64,000 nt of DNA from Gnetum montanum. Taxonomy: Eukaryota; Streptophyta; Gnetopsida; Gnetales; Gnetaceae. Below the pieces are notes generated by a model, which saw only the letters and a program-made list of their open reading frames with translations, did not search any database and was not told the origin of the DNA. Location: the NCBI GenBank assembly GCA_015680685.1, contig MNCI01027457.1, forward strand, positions 5,615 through 69,614. The letters run 5' to 3'. Below are positions 38,359 through 50,095 of this stretch, piece after piece (the first letter of the stretch is position 1; the number at the start of each line of letters is the position of its first letter). The translations under genes and the position numbers were made by a program.

Positions 38359-39864
38359 TGAAACATCACAAAATTTTGTATGTCATAGCCAATTTTCATC
38401 ATGTAGCTTTCATCCCATGAAACCTAATGCAAAAATTCATTGTAAATGTAAAGATTGTAACCCATGGAGAGCAATCTCACATATCCCATACTTTGGGGGC
38501 TAAAAATGCCTCATAAGTGCTCAAATCCTTATTGCCCAAGTAAAAACGTTTACCTAGTATCTATATTTGGGCTTGTGGGGTTAATTTGCCTTTTCAAAAG
38601 CAAAAATGGAAATTTGATATGTTTTATAGGGGGGTATAAATTTTTCTACAATGGAAACACTTGCAAGGAGGTAAAGGGGGTAAATCTCACCTACCCCCAA
38701 TATGGAGAGGTGGGGAGTTTCCCGTTAGCTTGGAAACTTCTACCACCACCACCACCACCGTCACTAGCACTGCCACCCCCTCCCAAAATGCAAATTATAT
38801 GCCCCAAGTGTGGAAGCCACAAAAGGTAGATTTCAACACTCCATGCACTCCAATAATGACCAACACTCCATGAAAGATTCATATCCAGCATGGAACATGT
38901 ACCCCTGTTACTATTTATAGTAAATGGAATGTCCATGAGGGGAAGGCACTTACTACGTATACTAACCTCCCAAATTTGGCACCCATCTCACCTGTATGAG
39001 GCAATAATTTGTAGCCAATTTACAGCCATTGTACAACCAAAATATAGCCATTTTGTAGCACCATGCATGGCCCAAAACCTATAAAAACCAGCCTCAAGCC
39101 CAATTTACAAGTTCAACAACTTTTTTCATATAAACACTTATTGCAATCCTATACTATATGCATTGGTTACACAACTTTTACAAAATTCAGCAATTTGTCC
39201 AAAGTTCTAGACTTGGGCATTCTCAAGCACTTAAGATTTCTTACAAGTTTCCACACTTGTATTCTCTTGAAGCTAGTCTGAAAACACTATGACCTTGTGA
39301 CCTTGTAACCCCCTTTGGAATTTGAGAATTTTCAAGCTCAACATTGCACTCCTAGAATTTTCAACACCTAGCATACAACACTTGAATAGCCTGTATTGTT
39401 CACACTTCTTAATCCCCACCATAGCCAACATTATAGATTTAGAGTAGTAGCACCAAAGGTTTAATAGCATCATGAGTGGCAAGACATCTACCTCATGGAG
39501 TTAACTACACTAACTTCAACGAACCCTAAACCCTCATCCAAGTGAAACCTTGTACTATCCACTCAAGCACCATTTGTACACATTTCTCTAACTTATTCTT
39601 TATTCTTTCTTAATAAAGTTTTAAGTTTTGGATTTCTCGTATAAAATATATTCGTTTATTTTCTATGCATTATTCAGATCTATTATTAGTTTCAACATTC
39701 TATTTTTATTACCCATTTTTGCATTTTGTAAGTCCTTAGTTGATCTACTAGATCAACCAAGGCACCCTAAATCCCATTTTTTGAGGCCTTGGGGACACAT
39801 GGGTTGAATATTGCTGCATCAAATCCATTGATTTTTCTAGTAATCAATTTTTCTAGTAGCAATA
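38359..39864 (+). repeat. TE-B 3' LTR (uninterrupted)
   Basis: Begins TGAAACATCACAAAATTTTG and ends near AGCAATA (39864). It is the intact reference for the split 5' LTR. It holds the TTACTATTTATAGTAA palindrome (38908-38923), TATA box CTATAAAAAC (39079-39088), a CAC-rich run at 38741-38760 and AATAAA at 39612-39617. An ORF of 121 codons (38464-38829) lies in U3; I could not confirm its frame in the truncated 5' LTR. Confidence 0.9.
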
Positions 39865-41087
39865 GCAATGTTGGGATTGTTGGAATTTCCATTTTTCCAA
39901 CAATAGCCAACGTAGTCATCTCACGTCAACAATGGCCAACATAGAGATCATTCTTCCCTAAGCATGATACTTTCCAATGGATTTCACCATTTCTAGAAAT
40001 TCCAACTCTTTGCACATTTTCCACCACTTCTACAATTTTTTGACAACCTTAGCATAGTCCACCAAAGCCAATGTAGTAAGGATGATGCCAGCATAGTCAC
40101 AAAAATATATTTACTATTTATAGTAAATAGATGGATTTTGTGCCTATAGTCCATACTAGACTTACTATAAATTGTAACTATGCTAAAAGTAGATGATTAT
40201 TGCAACCTACACATTGACACCAATCTATCAACAATCATGGCAATAGTGAATAGACCCAAAAATAGCAACCCTACCGTATAAAAATCCAACATTAACACCA
40301 TTTTCTAGTTCCAACACCTTTGCATTTTCCAGCATTTTGGTAGTTTTAACTTCTTGGAGATCCCAACACTTTTTTCATTCTAAGCATATTTTGGCATTTT
40401 GGTAGCAATTACAAGCTTCACATCTGTAATAGTAGTTTTGCCATTTTTTCAAACATGAAAGCTCATTTGCAACCCTAATTCCACTTTTTGGTAGTAAAAA
40501 CTAGTACTATGCTAAGCACAAATACTCCCACATAGCTACCATTACTCCAAAAATTGAAAACCCATTTCTATAACCACATTATAGATCCTAATAAAAATTG
40601 ATGAAAAGTTGTCAAATATTAGAGCTGGGAAGACACTGAATCATAGAGTTGTAGTATAACATAGCATACCTTCTACAACAAACTTCAAACTCTTGCTAGC
40701 AAATTTTAGTATCTTTGGCATGAAATTTGTACTTCATGAACCTTATTCTTTATTCTTCATAAAGTTATTGTTCATGTTATACAAGTTTTAGTTCACGTGT
40801 CCATTTCTACACTTTTTTTAACTTTTAGATCTATAAATGCAACTGCATTTCTGTTTATGTGTACATTTTCATTTTTTTTATTCATTTCTAATTTCATCTA
40901 CAATTACATTTACATTTCCATGGACATTTTCATTTATATTTTATAATTCCCTAGATGATTGACAAGAACATCTAGTGCACCATGAGTCCCTTTTTCTAAA
41001 GGCCCTTAGGATTCAAGAGTAAAACTGATCTAGTGCTTGGATCTTTTGATTTTTCCATTCTAACAACCAAAATTTCTAACACCAACA
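39865..41087 (+). repeat. TE-C 5' LTR, 3' portion
   Basis: Aligns with 51539-52872. It carries one TTTACTATTTATAGTAAAT palindrome (40110-40127), a TATA box GTATAAAAAT (40276-40285) and a degraded poly(A) block (40741-40766). It ends AACACCAACA at 41087. The missing left end is explained by TE-B insertion. Confidence 0.88.
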
Positions 41088-41093
41088 AGTTTT

Positions 41094-41112
41094 TGGTGCT
41101 AGAAGGATAGCC
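41094..41112 (+). other. TE-C primer binding site
   Basis: TGGTGCTAGAAGGATAGCC lies seven bases after the LTR end. It matches the TE-A PBS except for transitions and one transversion. The GCGC-type ancestor TGGCGCTAGAAGGAGGGCC would explain all three copies by deamination. Confidence 0.72.
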
Positions 41113-41548
41113 TCTACTCAAATTCTTGGGCATAAACTCATTTTAGTCATTTTTCCCAATAATAAGCCAACTACATTTCTATCCTTCCATTAATTTGTCA
41201 TACCTTTAAAACCAACATTAGCTATTAGGCCTTCTTCCATAAGTCCTAGTGTGGTACTAGAAATAGAGTTGGGTTTTGCTACAAATTTCTCATTTACTGC
41301 AAATTTTTCATCTACTACAACATCATTCCATTTAATGCCATTTCATTCAATGTCATTCTGTCTAGTGCCATTCCTACAATGACATCCATTTCTATCTAGT
41401 AAATAAACCATTTTTTTCATTTTCTATTTTCATTTCTTAGAAATCATTTCCTAATACCTTTTGATTTTTGGTCTATTACATTATTACATCATCCTACTTA
41501 CTACATTTTACCAAAAAATAGTAAAAAAACTAAAACTTTATTTTCAAC

Positions 41549-43760
41549 ATGTCATTCCAATAGTCAACCAAATTGCCTTTTAACTTCATTGATGATGTGT
41601 CTGGTACATAGTCCATGAGGGTTTACAACCCTAGAGATCCTACTATTATTAATTGTAAGCAATCCTTATGACTTAGGAGGTAAAGTCCTAGGTTCTCAGT
41701 GATAAATGAGGATTACTATAACTACATTTATGGTAAGATCTAGGCAAGCATGCTAATTAAGCGAATGAAAGCATAAGCCAAAAGGGAATATGAGCTTATA
41801 CATCACAATGAAAAAGAGTATATCCCCTCTCTATATGATCAAATACCTCTTACTGACACTTATGTGCACATCTTATGCCAACTAATTGAGATGGATGAGG
41901 AAGAGGCAAAGGCTACCTTAGATGGATGGCTAGAGGAAGAAGATGAATTCGGGGTAGAGTCTAAATACAAGAATCTTTTAAGGAGGCTATTCCAACAAGC
42001 AACCCCTAATACTACAATGACTAAGTTTACCCTCTTCACCTCCTCCACTAGCCACATCCCACCACCTTCATCCCCACCTTAGCCAACCATGTTTGGGGCT
42101 ACCCTTGTTATTGTAGTGCACCAAACACACTTGGTGCCATAGTCAACCACCCACCCTTTCACCATACAAATGGACCCTGCAATGGGACCAAAAGCTACCC
42201 AAGGAACTCATATACCATTTTTCCCCTTTGTGTCACAAGTACTAGCACAAATATCATTTTCACTATTTAGCCCACCGATGACCGCCATGACCTATCCTCT
42301 TCCTTCTATACTACAATTCATCACAAGGGCACAAGCCTCTCAATTAATACCACATCCATTCATGCAAACACCATAGCCCATGGAGATGCCCCAAGGCTTG
42401 GATCAAGCCTTTCAAATGATCCAAGACCTTACCAAAGAGCTATGAAAACTCAAGGAAAAAATAGCTCAGATAGTCAAGGTTCTAGACTTCTACCAAGATG
42501 ACCCTATAAGCCCTAATATGTCTCAAATGACCCTTCCTAGAAACATGCCCATACCAAAATTCACCAAATACAATGATAAATGAGATTCCAATGCATACTT
42601 GGTCATGTNGATGAAATTCCTAGGCAAGGTTCAATACTAGTCTAAAGCTTTAACCTTAAGGGACATGGGGGAAATCCATGGTATTATATGAGGCCAAGCT
42701 TGCAAAAAGAGTTACTTAGACTAGAACATGACCAAGTATGCATTGGAATCTCATTTATCATTGTATTTGGTGAATTTTGGTATGGGCATGTTTCTAGGAA
42801 GGGTCATTTGAGACATATTAGGGCTTATAGGGTCATCTTGGTAGAAGTCTAGAACCTTGACTATCTGAGCTATTTTTTCCTTGAGTTTTCATAGCTCTTT
42901 GGTAAGGTCTTGGATCATTTGAAANGTAAACTCACCTCTTGGCCATCTTAGGGAAGTAGTAAATGAATTTATCAAGTTAATGCTTTACAACCTAGAACCC
43001 TAATCACTAAGCCAAGCCTTCTCATAAACCAATAACATTGAGGAGGTAGTTGAGATAACCAACAATTAAGCTTATGTGGGATATAAAAACCAAAACGTGA
43101 GGAGGAATAGCAATAAAACCAAACAAGAAGACACAACTATGGTCACAATAGCAAAAGAGGTAAAACAAAGAGAGAGAAGGGGATCACTATCATGCAACAC
43201 ATCTTCCAAATCATTCCAACCATTCACTTCCTATGTTCCAATTCAACCAAGATCAAAATTTGGGTAGAAGGATAGGTGTAAGTACACAAGGTTTCCTCTA
43301 AAGCCATCTGAGATTCTAGAACAATTGCTTGGAAACAACCATTTACAACATAAGAAACTATCTAAGGAGGCTCATAAGAGGCATGATCATATTTGTGACA
43401 TAGCTAGAGATCCAACAATAGCTACCAAAGTACTTCAAACTAGATAGGTATTTCTATTATCATCAATTGGCTGGTCAAGACACTAATCTTTTTCTAACAT
43501 TAAAAGATGACCTCCAAAATATGATAGAACATGGAGAGTTAGTTTTGAATAATCCCATCTCTCCAAAAGCCAACAAAAATTCCTATACCATAGCCTCATT
43601 CGTGAAAAGCAAATGGTCTAGTCCTCCTAGAGAACCATTTTTCATTAGAGTAACATTGCATGCCCAAAACAAAAAGCCTAGAGAGCCCTTCATTATATAG
43701 TTACCACATCCTATGGCCCCTAAGAAGCCTTTTATCATATGTGTCCCACCCTCAATGTCA
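41549..43760 (+). pseudogene. TE-C gag, decayed and interrupted by an inverted repeat
   Basis: A frame opens at ATG 41549 (MSFQ...). It continues through SPRFSVINEDYYNYIYGKI and the 41864-42082 frame (HILCQLIEMDEEEAKATLDG), then PPPSSPP and the coiled segment IQDLTKEL. The core entry 'IPKFTKYNDK-DSNAYLV' lies just before N 42609. After 42925 the C-terminal half resumes: Lys-rich 43076-43267, then the PALYFKLDRYFYYHQL-like region and LFLTLKDDLQNMIEHGELVL (43475-43540), the Tat gag end also seen in TE-A. Stops and frameshifts make it inactive. The 199-bp inverted repeat falls inside the core domain. Confidence 0.75.
42410..42924. repeat. Perfect 199-bp inverted repeat with arms ending at N bases
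   Basis: Arm 1 is 42410-42608, arm 2 is 42726-42924, and the loop is 42609-42725. Read as a reverse complement, arm 2 matches arm 1 base for base. N at 42609 abuts the end of arm 1 and N at 42925 abuts the end of arm 2. In sequence where other repeats differ by 10-20%, perfect identity plus flanking Ns points to a local assembly or gap-filling artefact; a very recent fold-back duplication is the alternative. Confidence 0.9.
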
Positions 43761-44149
43761 ACAACATCACAACATGATCAATGAGTTGCTAATACTCCAA
43801 AACCTATAGAACCATTCATTTTCTAAGTCCCTTCACCCTCAACAACTAAACCTATAATAACCCATGACCAAAGCCCACTTATAGTGGCCTACAACTTGGA
43901 GGTTAGCAAGAAACCATTGTCACAATAGTGATAAAATCAACCTATTAGCAAACCTACAATGAAATCCCCTAAAAGTAACCAATGAGGAAAGGCTTTGAAA
44001 TAGCCTATGGCAAGATCAATGACACCCATGAACAAGGGACCTAAATCACATGAACCAAAACCTAAACGACAAACCTTAGGAACGATGGAGTAGGTGAAGA
44101 ACACTAAGGCTAAAATGTTAAATGCTAAGGGGAAGATCTTCCTTGAAAT

Positions 44150-44900
44150 AATAGACCAAGCTAAAGGATCCCTTAAGTAAAAAAATACATCATTAAACTT
44201 GTATGACCTATTCATGACTTTGCCTACTCACAAAGTTGCACTAGCTCAAGTATTAACCGCTATCCATGTAAGTAGAGATATGTCCATGTAAGTAGAGATA
44301 TGTCCACCAATAGATAGTCAATTGACTATATCATTGAGCAAGCTTCATTTAGGAAAAATAGGCATCAACCAATGCTCAACTTTCATGATAGTGAAGTTAA
44401 GGTTGACTATAGAAATGAAGAAGTGTTATCCGCCACTCTCCTTATTACTATACATGTTGGTAGATACAAGGTCCATTGTGTCCATTTAAATGATAGAACA
44501 ACAACTAATGTGGTATGATTTTGCATAGTTGACAAGCTAGGCCTAATCGAGAACATCCAAGAAATGAATACTTCAGCACTCAAGTCATTTAATGGTTCAT
44601 GGATGGTAGTGTGAAGTTTCAACACTTTAGACTTCGTAGTCAAAGAGCTATTTTCCATATTCACTAACTTCCTAGTAGTTGGAGACATACTTGGGTTCAA
44701 CATGATCCTAGGAAGGCCATGGTTGGCTAAGCGATGCATGGTCTCATCTTCATACATCAAGAGATTCTCCTACCATATAAGGGAGGGGAAGCTATCATTC
44801 ATGGAGACAACGTGTTACTAGCTTTTTTAACTATGTGAACATTGACCAAGGTTCAGAGCTAGATTTTCAAGAGGAAATTCCCAACACTTAGATTGGGGCC
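44150..44900 (+). pseudogene. TE-C aspartic protease region, decayed
   Basis: Plus-strand frames give the linker LYDLFMTLPTHKVALAQVL (about 44195-44255). Then come RYKVHCVHLNDRTTTNVV (active-site strand, degraded), FLVVGDILGFNMILGRPWLA (44670-44735) and HQEILLPYKGGEAIIHGDN near 44757-44810. The order and motifs match TE-A and TE-B. The catalytic triplet is lost (NDR). The minus-strand ORF at 44407-44760 is a shadow of this region. Confidence 0.8.
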
Positions 44901-45154
44901 ACCAACAATGTGAACAACTACAATGTAACCAACACCAATTCTAAGATACTAAATAATGAAAATGGTGAAACCATGATCACACAAGGAAAATGCCTTCATC
45001 TATCAAGGGTCAAGCAACAAGTTTGCAATAAATGTCTCACCACTTATTTTATTAGTGGTCATTTACGTAATTTTGCAACATTGTATCATGCTTCATGGTT
45101 GGCTTTAACCTTATATGCCCTTTCAAGAGCATACAACACTTACTCGGAAAGTGT

Positions 45155-45295
45155 GGATCATGGTCCACTAAGGCCTAAAACTAGAAACCCTATGGCCCTT
45201 TAAGGCCTAAAACTAGTAACCCTATAGCCTGCTATGGCCTTAAACTAGCAAGCATTGTATGGCCTACCATGGCCTTAAACTAGCAAATATCTTTA
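45155..45295 (+). repeat. CCTTAAACTAGCA motif block after TE-C protease
   Basis: Four units, for example 'aaggcctaaaactagaaaccctatggccc' and 'atggccttaaactagcaagcattgtatgg', spaced about 30-35 bp. Same relative place as in TE-A and TE-B. Confidence 0.8.
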
Positions 45296-45349
45296 GCTTG
45301 TTTACAACTTATTTTACATCCTTGTAGCCTACAAAATAATAGTTTATAA

Positions 45350-45520
45350 CTGAAAATACTAAAATGAACATTTTCAACTAAAAATAGAAAAATGGCTATT
45401 TGCAATCAAAAATAGGAAAATGACTATTTGCAACCAAAAGTAGGAAAATGACTATTTAGAGGCTAAAAATATGAAAACGACAATTTAAAACCAAAAAAAT
45501 CAAAATAATAGTGTAGAACT
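45350..45520 (+). repeat. 28-bp tandem repeat
   Basis: About six units of 'aaaaataggaaaatgactatttgcaacc', decaying at both ends. Not seen in TE-A or TE-B. Non-coding. Confidence 0.85.
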
Positions 45521-45699
45521 AAAATTTTAGTTTTTATGTTAAATTCCATGCTTATAAAAATGCAAAACACAAAACAAGTCCATAAACCAAGATTCAATAG
45601 AATTGAACAACAACAACATTAGAATTGTAGCAGATGGTTGAAATAAATAGTAAATAAAAAATATTTAGAAAAACATTTCTCCAATCCAAACCACCTCTA

Positions 45700-46140
45700 A
45701 ACCCTTTTCAATACTTTTCCAAATCCCTAGGACCATGGGACATTGATGGGAAAATTTTTTACAAGTCTCAACATTGCCCATCTTAATAGGGGTAAATGTG
45801 TAAAAGCCTTAGAACCTTGATTTTGCATGACTTTATAGAAACAAAAATAAAAAATTAACTTCTCAATGAAATTTAACAATTTTATAGCCATTGGAATTGT
45901 AAAATAATGAACTACAACCTCATAATAAGAAAACATAAAAACTCTTAACTTTCTTTTTAGAAAAAATTTTAGACTCAACATGACTATGGCCATCATAGGT
46001 AAAACCCCATTTCACACAAGCTAACAGAAACATGCCAAGAACAAATCGTTCATCCAAATTCAATGATTTCATAGCCATTGGAATTCTTAAAGATGAACTA
46101 AAATCCTATAAATTTAAAACTCTAAATTTTATAACCTTTT
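45700..46140 (+). repeat. Array A of TE-C: remnant ~188-bp units
   Basis: 'aattttatagccattggaattgtaaaataatgaact' (from 45878) recurs as 'gatttcatagccattggaattcttaaagatgaact' (from 46066), 188 bp apart. Flanking A-rich sequence resembles array A of TE-B. The antisense gene that precedes array A in TE-B is missing here. Confidence 0.6.
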
Positions 46141-46839
46141 ACTATAGAAAAATGCCAAATTTACACCAAAAATAGAACAAGAAAACATGACTACATTGTG
46201 ATGTAGGACTTCTAGGTTTGACTATGCTGAGGAAGCCTTGGAATATATGACATATTCTATCAACTCCCAATATCCAATCCCTAGCCATGACAATACCTCC
46301 CAACCAATAATAGTAAGAAAGTATTGATGTACATGGGGTTTCAAGAAGATTCAACATTCACATGAAAATTTGATTCAACATAAGACTACACTGGCCTTGA
46401 GAATGAACTATGCTAACCCAACATAGCCTAGTAAGACATCTTATTTCCCTTTAACCTTAAGTAACCCATCCATTCTATCCAGTCTCTAGTTAATTCCAAG
46501 TAGCCATACCATCTCTCCAAACCCTAATTTTAGCTCCTGACAATCTTGAGACATGCCCAAATGTAGTAAATGGTGCCACTCTTTCCTTCTTCCCCATGTC
46601 TACAATAAGGAAACCTAGAGACTATGTTAGGCCAATGTAGTCCAAGGGTTTAAGGATTAAGGATATCATGCAATCCATCACATACCTTCAACACTACATA
46701 TTGAAACCTCCACAATTTCCTATAACCCCTAGGAACCTCAAACTGTTCATCAGTTGACCAAAAACTTGAAGAAAACCCACAAATCTAAGTTCCCACATGT
46801 GAATATGCTAAAGACTGAGAGGAAGAAATACACTACGCC

Positions 46840-49140
46840 AACATAGTCTCAATATGTGCCCAACATAGTCCATTCAAAATCCACAAAATAAACATTTACA
46901 AACCCAAACTCACCTCCTAAGAACCCTAGAACCTAGCAAGACCAAATGTTAAGATAAACCTTGCCACTTTTTCTCATTTCTCATGTCCAAACCTTGAGTA
47001 CACTAGAAGAGAGTTGGAATTATGCTAGCCTAATGTAATCCTAGTCCAGGCTTAGTGTAGTCCATCTAAAATTACCAAAAATGCACAAAAAACCATTCAA
47101 ATCGACCTCTGGTAAATCCTAAAACACCTTTTGAAACTTTTTGACTATAAATCCTATGATTTTCCAACAGTTTTACCCATTATAACCTTGACTACATAGG
47201 GAGGAGATTAGGACCATGTTGGGATAGTGTACTCCTAGTCTAGGCCTAGTGTAGTCTAACAAAAATTCATTAGAACTTGTCAATAGTGGCTTAAACTATT
47301 GTTGACAAGCCCTAAAACCCTATCTAAGCCTAATTGACCACCAAAACCTCAATTGTTTCACTATTTTGACCACTACACTAGGGAAAAATGGGACTACACT
47401 AGGCTAATGTAGTCCCTACCAGAGCCCAATGTTGTCCACAAAACATTCACCAAAAATGGCCAAAAATGTCCTAAATTTGCTACTAGTAAACCCTAGGGCC
47501 TTGTAAGAACCTCTATTGATCATGTAAACCTCTATTAACCATCCCCAGCTTGGACTATGCTGATGGGAAGTTGGGACTATGCTTCTTAGTCTAGGACTAG
47601 CATAGTCCACATCTTGAATTTCAAACCAAGCCAAATTTAACCAAGAGGCCACCATTTTTTACTATAGGACTTTACCAAGACACATTAGAATCATTAGACT
47701 TTAAATTTAAGCTAAAATTCATTAGTTCAACCTCAACTACATTGAGGGAACTAAGACTATGTTGGGCTAGCTAGCATAGTCCCTCTCAAACCCTAGCCTA
47801 GCCCATTTAAAGTTGTCTAAAGTTGACAAAAAGGACAACAAATCCACTTCTAACAAACCCTAGAGCCTCACCAAAGCTTATTTTACCATGAAATGCACTT
47901 TTTCTAGCAATTTTTAACCATGGAAACTTGGACTACACTAAAGGATAGTAGGACTACGCTAAGCTAGTGTAGTCCTTATCCAAGCCCAATGTATTCTACC
48001 TAAACCACTCAAAAAACTACCAAACATATCTTGGAAGTCTTGGGACATTGTTGGGGTTGATTCTAGCAATAGAACTTAGTTTTCATCAACTTGGAAGTGT
48101 AACTATGTTGAAGGAAAATGGGACTATGTTGGGTCAATGTAGTTCCTACCCAAGCCTAGCATAGTCCCCATAAAGTTTCTAAAAAATTGTTCAAAATTTT
48201 TCAAAATTCACTTTTATGGATCCTAGAGCCCATTGGAGTCAAATTTGGTAGTAAAACTCAATATTTCAACTTTTTCAACCTGACTATGCTAAAAGAAGTT
48301 TGGGACTACATTGAGCCAGTGTATTACTTACCTGAGCCAACATAGTCCACCTAAAATAATCTAAACTACCTAAAAACTACCCAAATTGACTACCAAAAAG
48401 ACCCAAAATCATATCAAAGCATTTCCAAAACTTGAAATCTCTGAAGCAAGCTTGCTCACATCTTTCTTATAATTTCTCATCTCAAATCCATTAACTACAT
48501 TGAGCACTCCATGCCCAATGTAGTCCCAAGGTATTGGACAATTGAAAATTCACACAAACATGAAAATAGGCAATGTTAACATCAAAATGCTAACCAGCAA
48601 TACCAATAACCCCAGCAGTTCATTAGGATGGTCGATAGAGCCCCAGGGATCACCAAAATCCATATTTCTACACTAGGCTACACTAGGCTAGTGTAGAAAT
48701 ATGGATTTTGGTGGCTACACTAGGCTAGCATAGTCCTAGTGTGAAAGGAAAATGTGGTAAAAAAAATCAATATTAAATAACTCATAATGGTTTAAAATTA
48801 ATCCGGAATGACCAAAACCTTTCCCTCGTGTCTCCTAATTGCAATTCCACCTTGTTTTAGCCTTGGAAACTCCACAAACTTAGTCATTCCTTGTGACTAT
48901 GCTAGGGCCTATTACCCTAGAGTAGTCACTCTTGGAATTAATATTTTCAACACTCTAAAAAGCCAAAATGATGTTAAATTTTGTCAATATTCAATAACTA
49001 CCCCTTGCACTAGCTATTTAGACCACCAAAAGCCCAAAAACGATCATACCAAGCATACAAAACTACCCTTAAATATGGACTATGTTGGAGAAGGAATGAC
49101 AACACTAGGCCAGTGTAGTCACCAATAGGGCCCAATGTAG
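46840..49140 (+). repeat. Array B of TE-C: ~10 diverged ~184-bp tandem units
   Basis: Each unit has 'gactacactaagg---a--tgggactatgctaggctagtgtagtcc', then 'ccaagcccaatgtagtccac--aaa'. Landmarks at 46997, 47188, 47370, 47551, 47733, 47931, 48107 and 48281 give a mean of 183 bp, with weaker units to 49140. A short near-duplicate inversion occurs at 48655-48730 ('catatttctacactaggctacactaggctagtgtagaaatatgg'). ORFs such as 47416-47655 are artefacts. Confidence 0.78.
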
Positions 49141-49884
49141 TGACAAGAAAAAACATCATTTTTACTTCAAAAATAGCCCCAAAATGATCCCCTCATGTAC
49201 AAACTCCCTCAAAAACCCTATAACCCCATACCATGATCCTCTAAGGCCTAAAACTAGTACAATTTGATCCTTTTTTATCAACATTTTTTAACTTTTATAA
49301 CATGTATTTAATTCTAATGGATTTGGCCTTGTTTCATGGAGTTTTAACTGGCTTTAACCTTGTTTTACATTGTTAGCCCTTATTACCATCAATTGACCTC
49401 ATCTAACCTTTAGTTTCATCACATTTATCTTTTTTCACTATTATAGCCTTTGTTGCCTTTTATCTACCCTTTGATTTGTGTTAAGTGATGGGGATTGACC
49501 ATCTTTGATCATCATTTGACATCATGTAGCCATGCCCTGCTAAGGACTTAAACTTAAAACATGGCCTACCAAGGTCTAAAACTAGCCTAGTGCAACCTTG
49601 ATTTCCATATTTGACATTATTTTTCTAGTTCTTATGGTGTTTCAACTTTTTTTGACCTTCATTTAGCTTTTTTTAGTCTTCATTCCATCTAATTTATCTT
49701 CCCCTACATCCTATAGTCTTAGTTAACCTTGTTTTCATTTTGATTGACATTGGGATAGCATTTGTTTTCATATTTACTAAGGTATTTTACATCATTTTAA
49801 GCATTATTTATTCATTTTTACTGAGGTGCTACTTAATGTGCTTATGGTGGATATGCAATGTTAGCATATGGACACCATAGTATC
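49141..49884 (+). other. TE-C pre-RT spacer with motif copies, truncated by deletion
   Basis: CCTTAAACTAG-type copies at 49225-49265 and 49530-49590 sit in T-rich sequence like TE-B 34060-34660. 'gaggtgctacttaatgtgcttatggtggatatgcaa' (49825 on) matches TE-B 34620-34650 just before pol. After about 49880 the sequence jumps to the end of integrase, so roughly 3.3 kb of pol is deleted. Confidence 0.7.
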
Positions 49885-50095
49885 CCCATAACCTCAACAA
49901 GCATAAGATCAAGGAAGGGGACTTGGTTCTCAAAGCCATCTATGAGCATGTAAACAAATTCTTAGCCAACTGGGAAGGGCCTTTCTTGATCACCACGGCC
50001 TACGGTAATAGGGCCTACTGAATAGCAGATATGAATGGAAATGAGTTGGCCAATCCTATCAATCATTCCTATCTAAAACCATACTACATGTAGCT
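49885..50095 (+). pseudogene. TE-C integrase C-terminal remnant
   Basis: Reads KIKEGDLVLKAIYEHVNKFL, then ANWEGPFLITTAYGNRAY, a TAG, IADMNGNELANPINHSYLKP and YYM: the last ~65 codons of a Tat-type integrase. It aligns with TE-B 37940-38130. RT, RNases H, the zinc finger and the catalytic core are absent. One in-frame TAG stands for a Trp/Gln-like position. Confidence 0.85.

Larger units (their letters stand above)
1..39864 (+). mobile_element. TE-B: Tat-like Ty3/gypsy LTR retrotransposon, interrupted by TE-A
   Basis: Plus-strand element. The 5' LTR is cut by the window start and split by TE-A (parts at 1-695 and 20405-20857). It is followed by a PBS at 20865, gag from about 21480, protease at 23440-24350, an antisense gene at 25113-28720, two ~185-bp-period arrays, pol at 34660-38130 and the 3' LTR at 38359-39864. 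Position 1 aligns with about 38722 in the 3' LTR, so roughly 360 bp of the 5' LTR are missing to the left. The two LTRs look about 80-85% alike by eye, so the insertion is old. Reading frames are broken throughout. The right flank (39865 on) is the middle of the TE-C 5' LTR, so TE-B inserted into TE-C. Confidence 0.9.

Noticed and set aside
38464-38829. 121-codon ORF with two Cys pairs (CSNPYC, CPKC) in the TE-B 3' LTR
   Set aside because: It lies in U3 upstream of the TATA box, the Pro run comes from a CAC repeat, and the alignable part of the 5' LTR does not keep the frame.
44407-44760. 117-codon minus-strand ORF
   Set aside because: Antisense shadow of the TE-C protease, whose ILGRPWLA motif is on the plus strand.
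48655-48730. Inverted pair 'catatttctacactagg ... ctagtgtagaaatatgg'
   Set aside because: A short local inversion duplicate within array B; likely ordinary repeat rearrangement, no further support.
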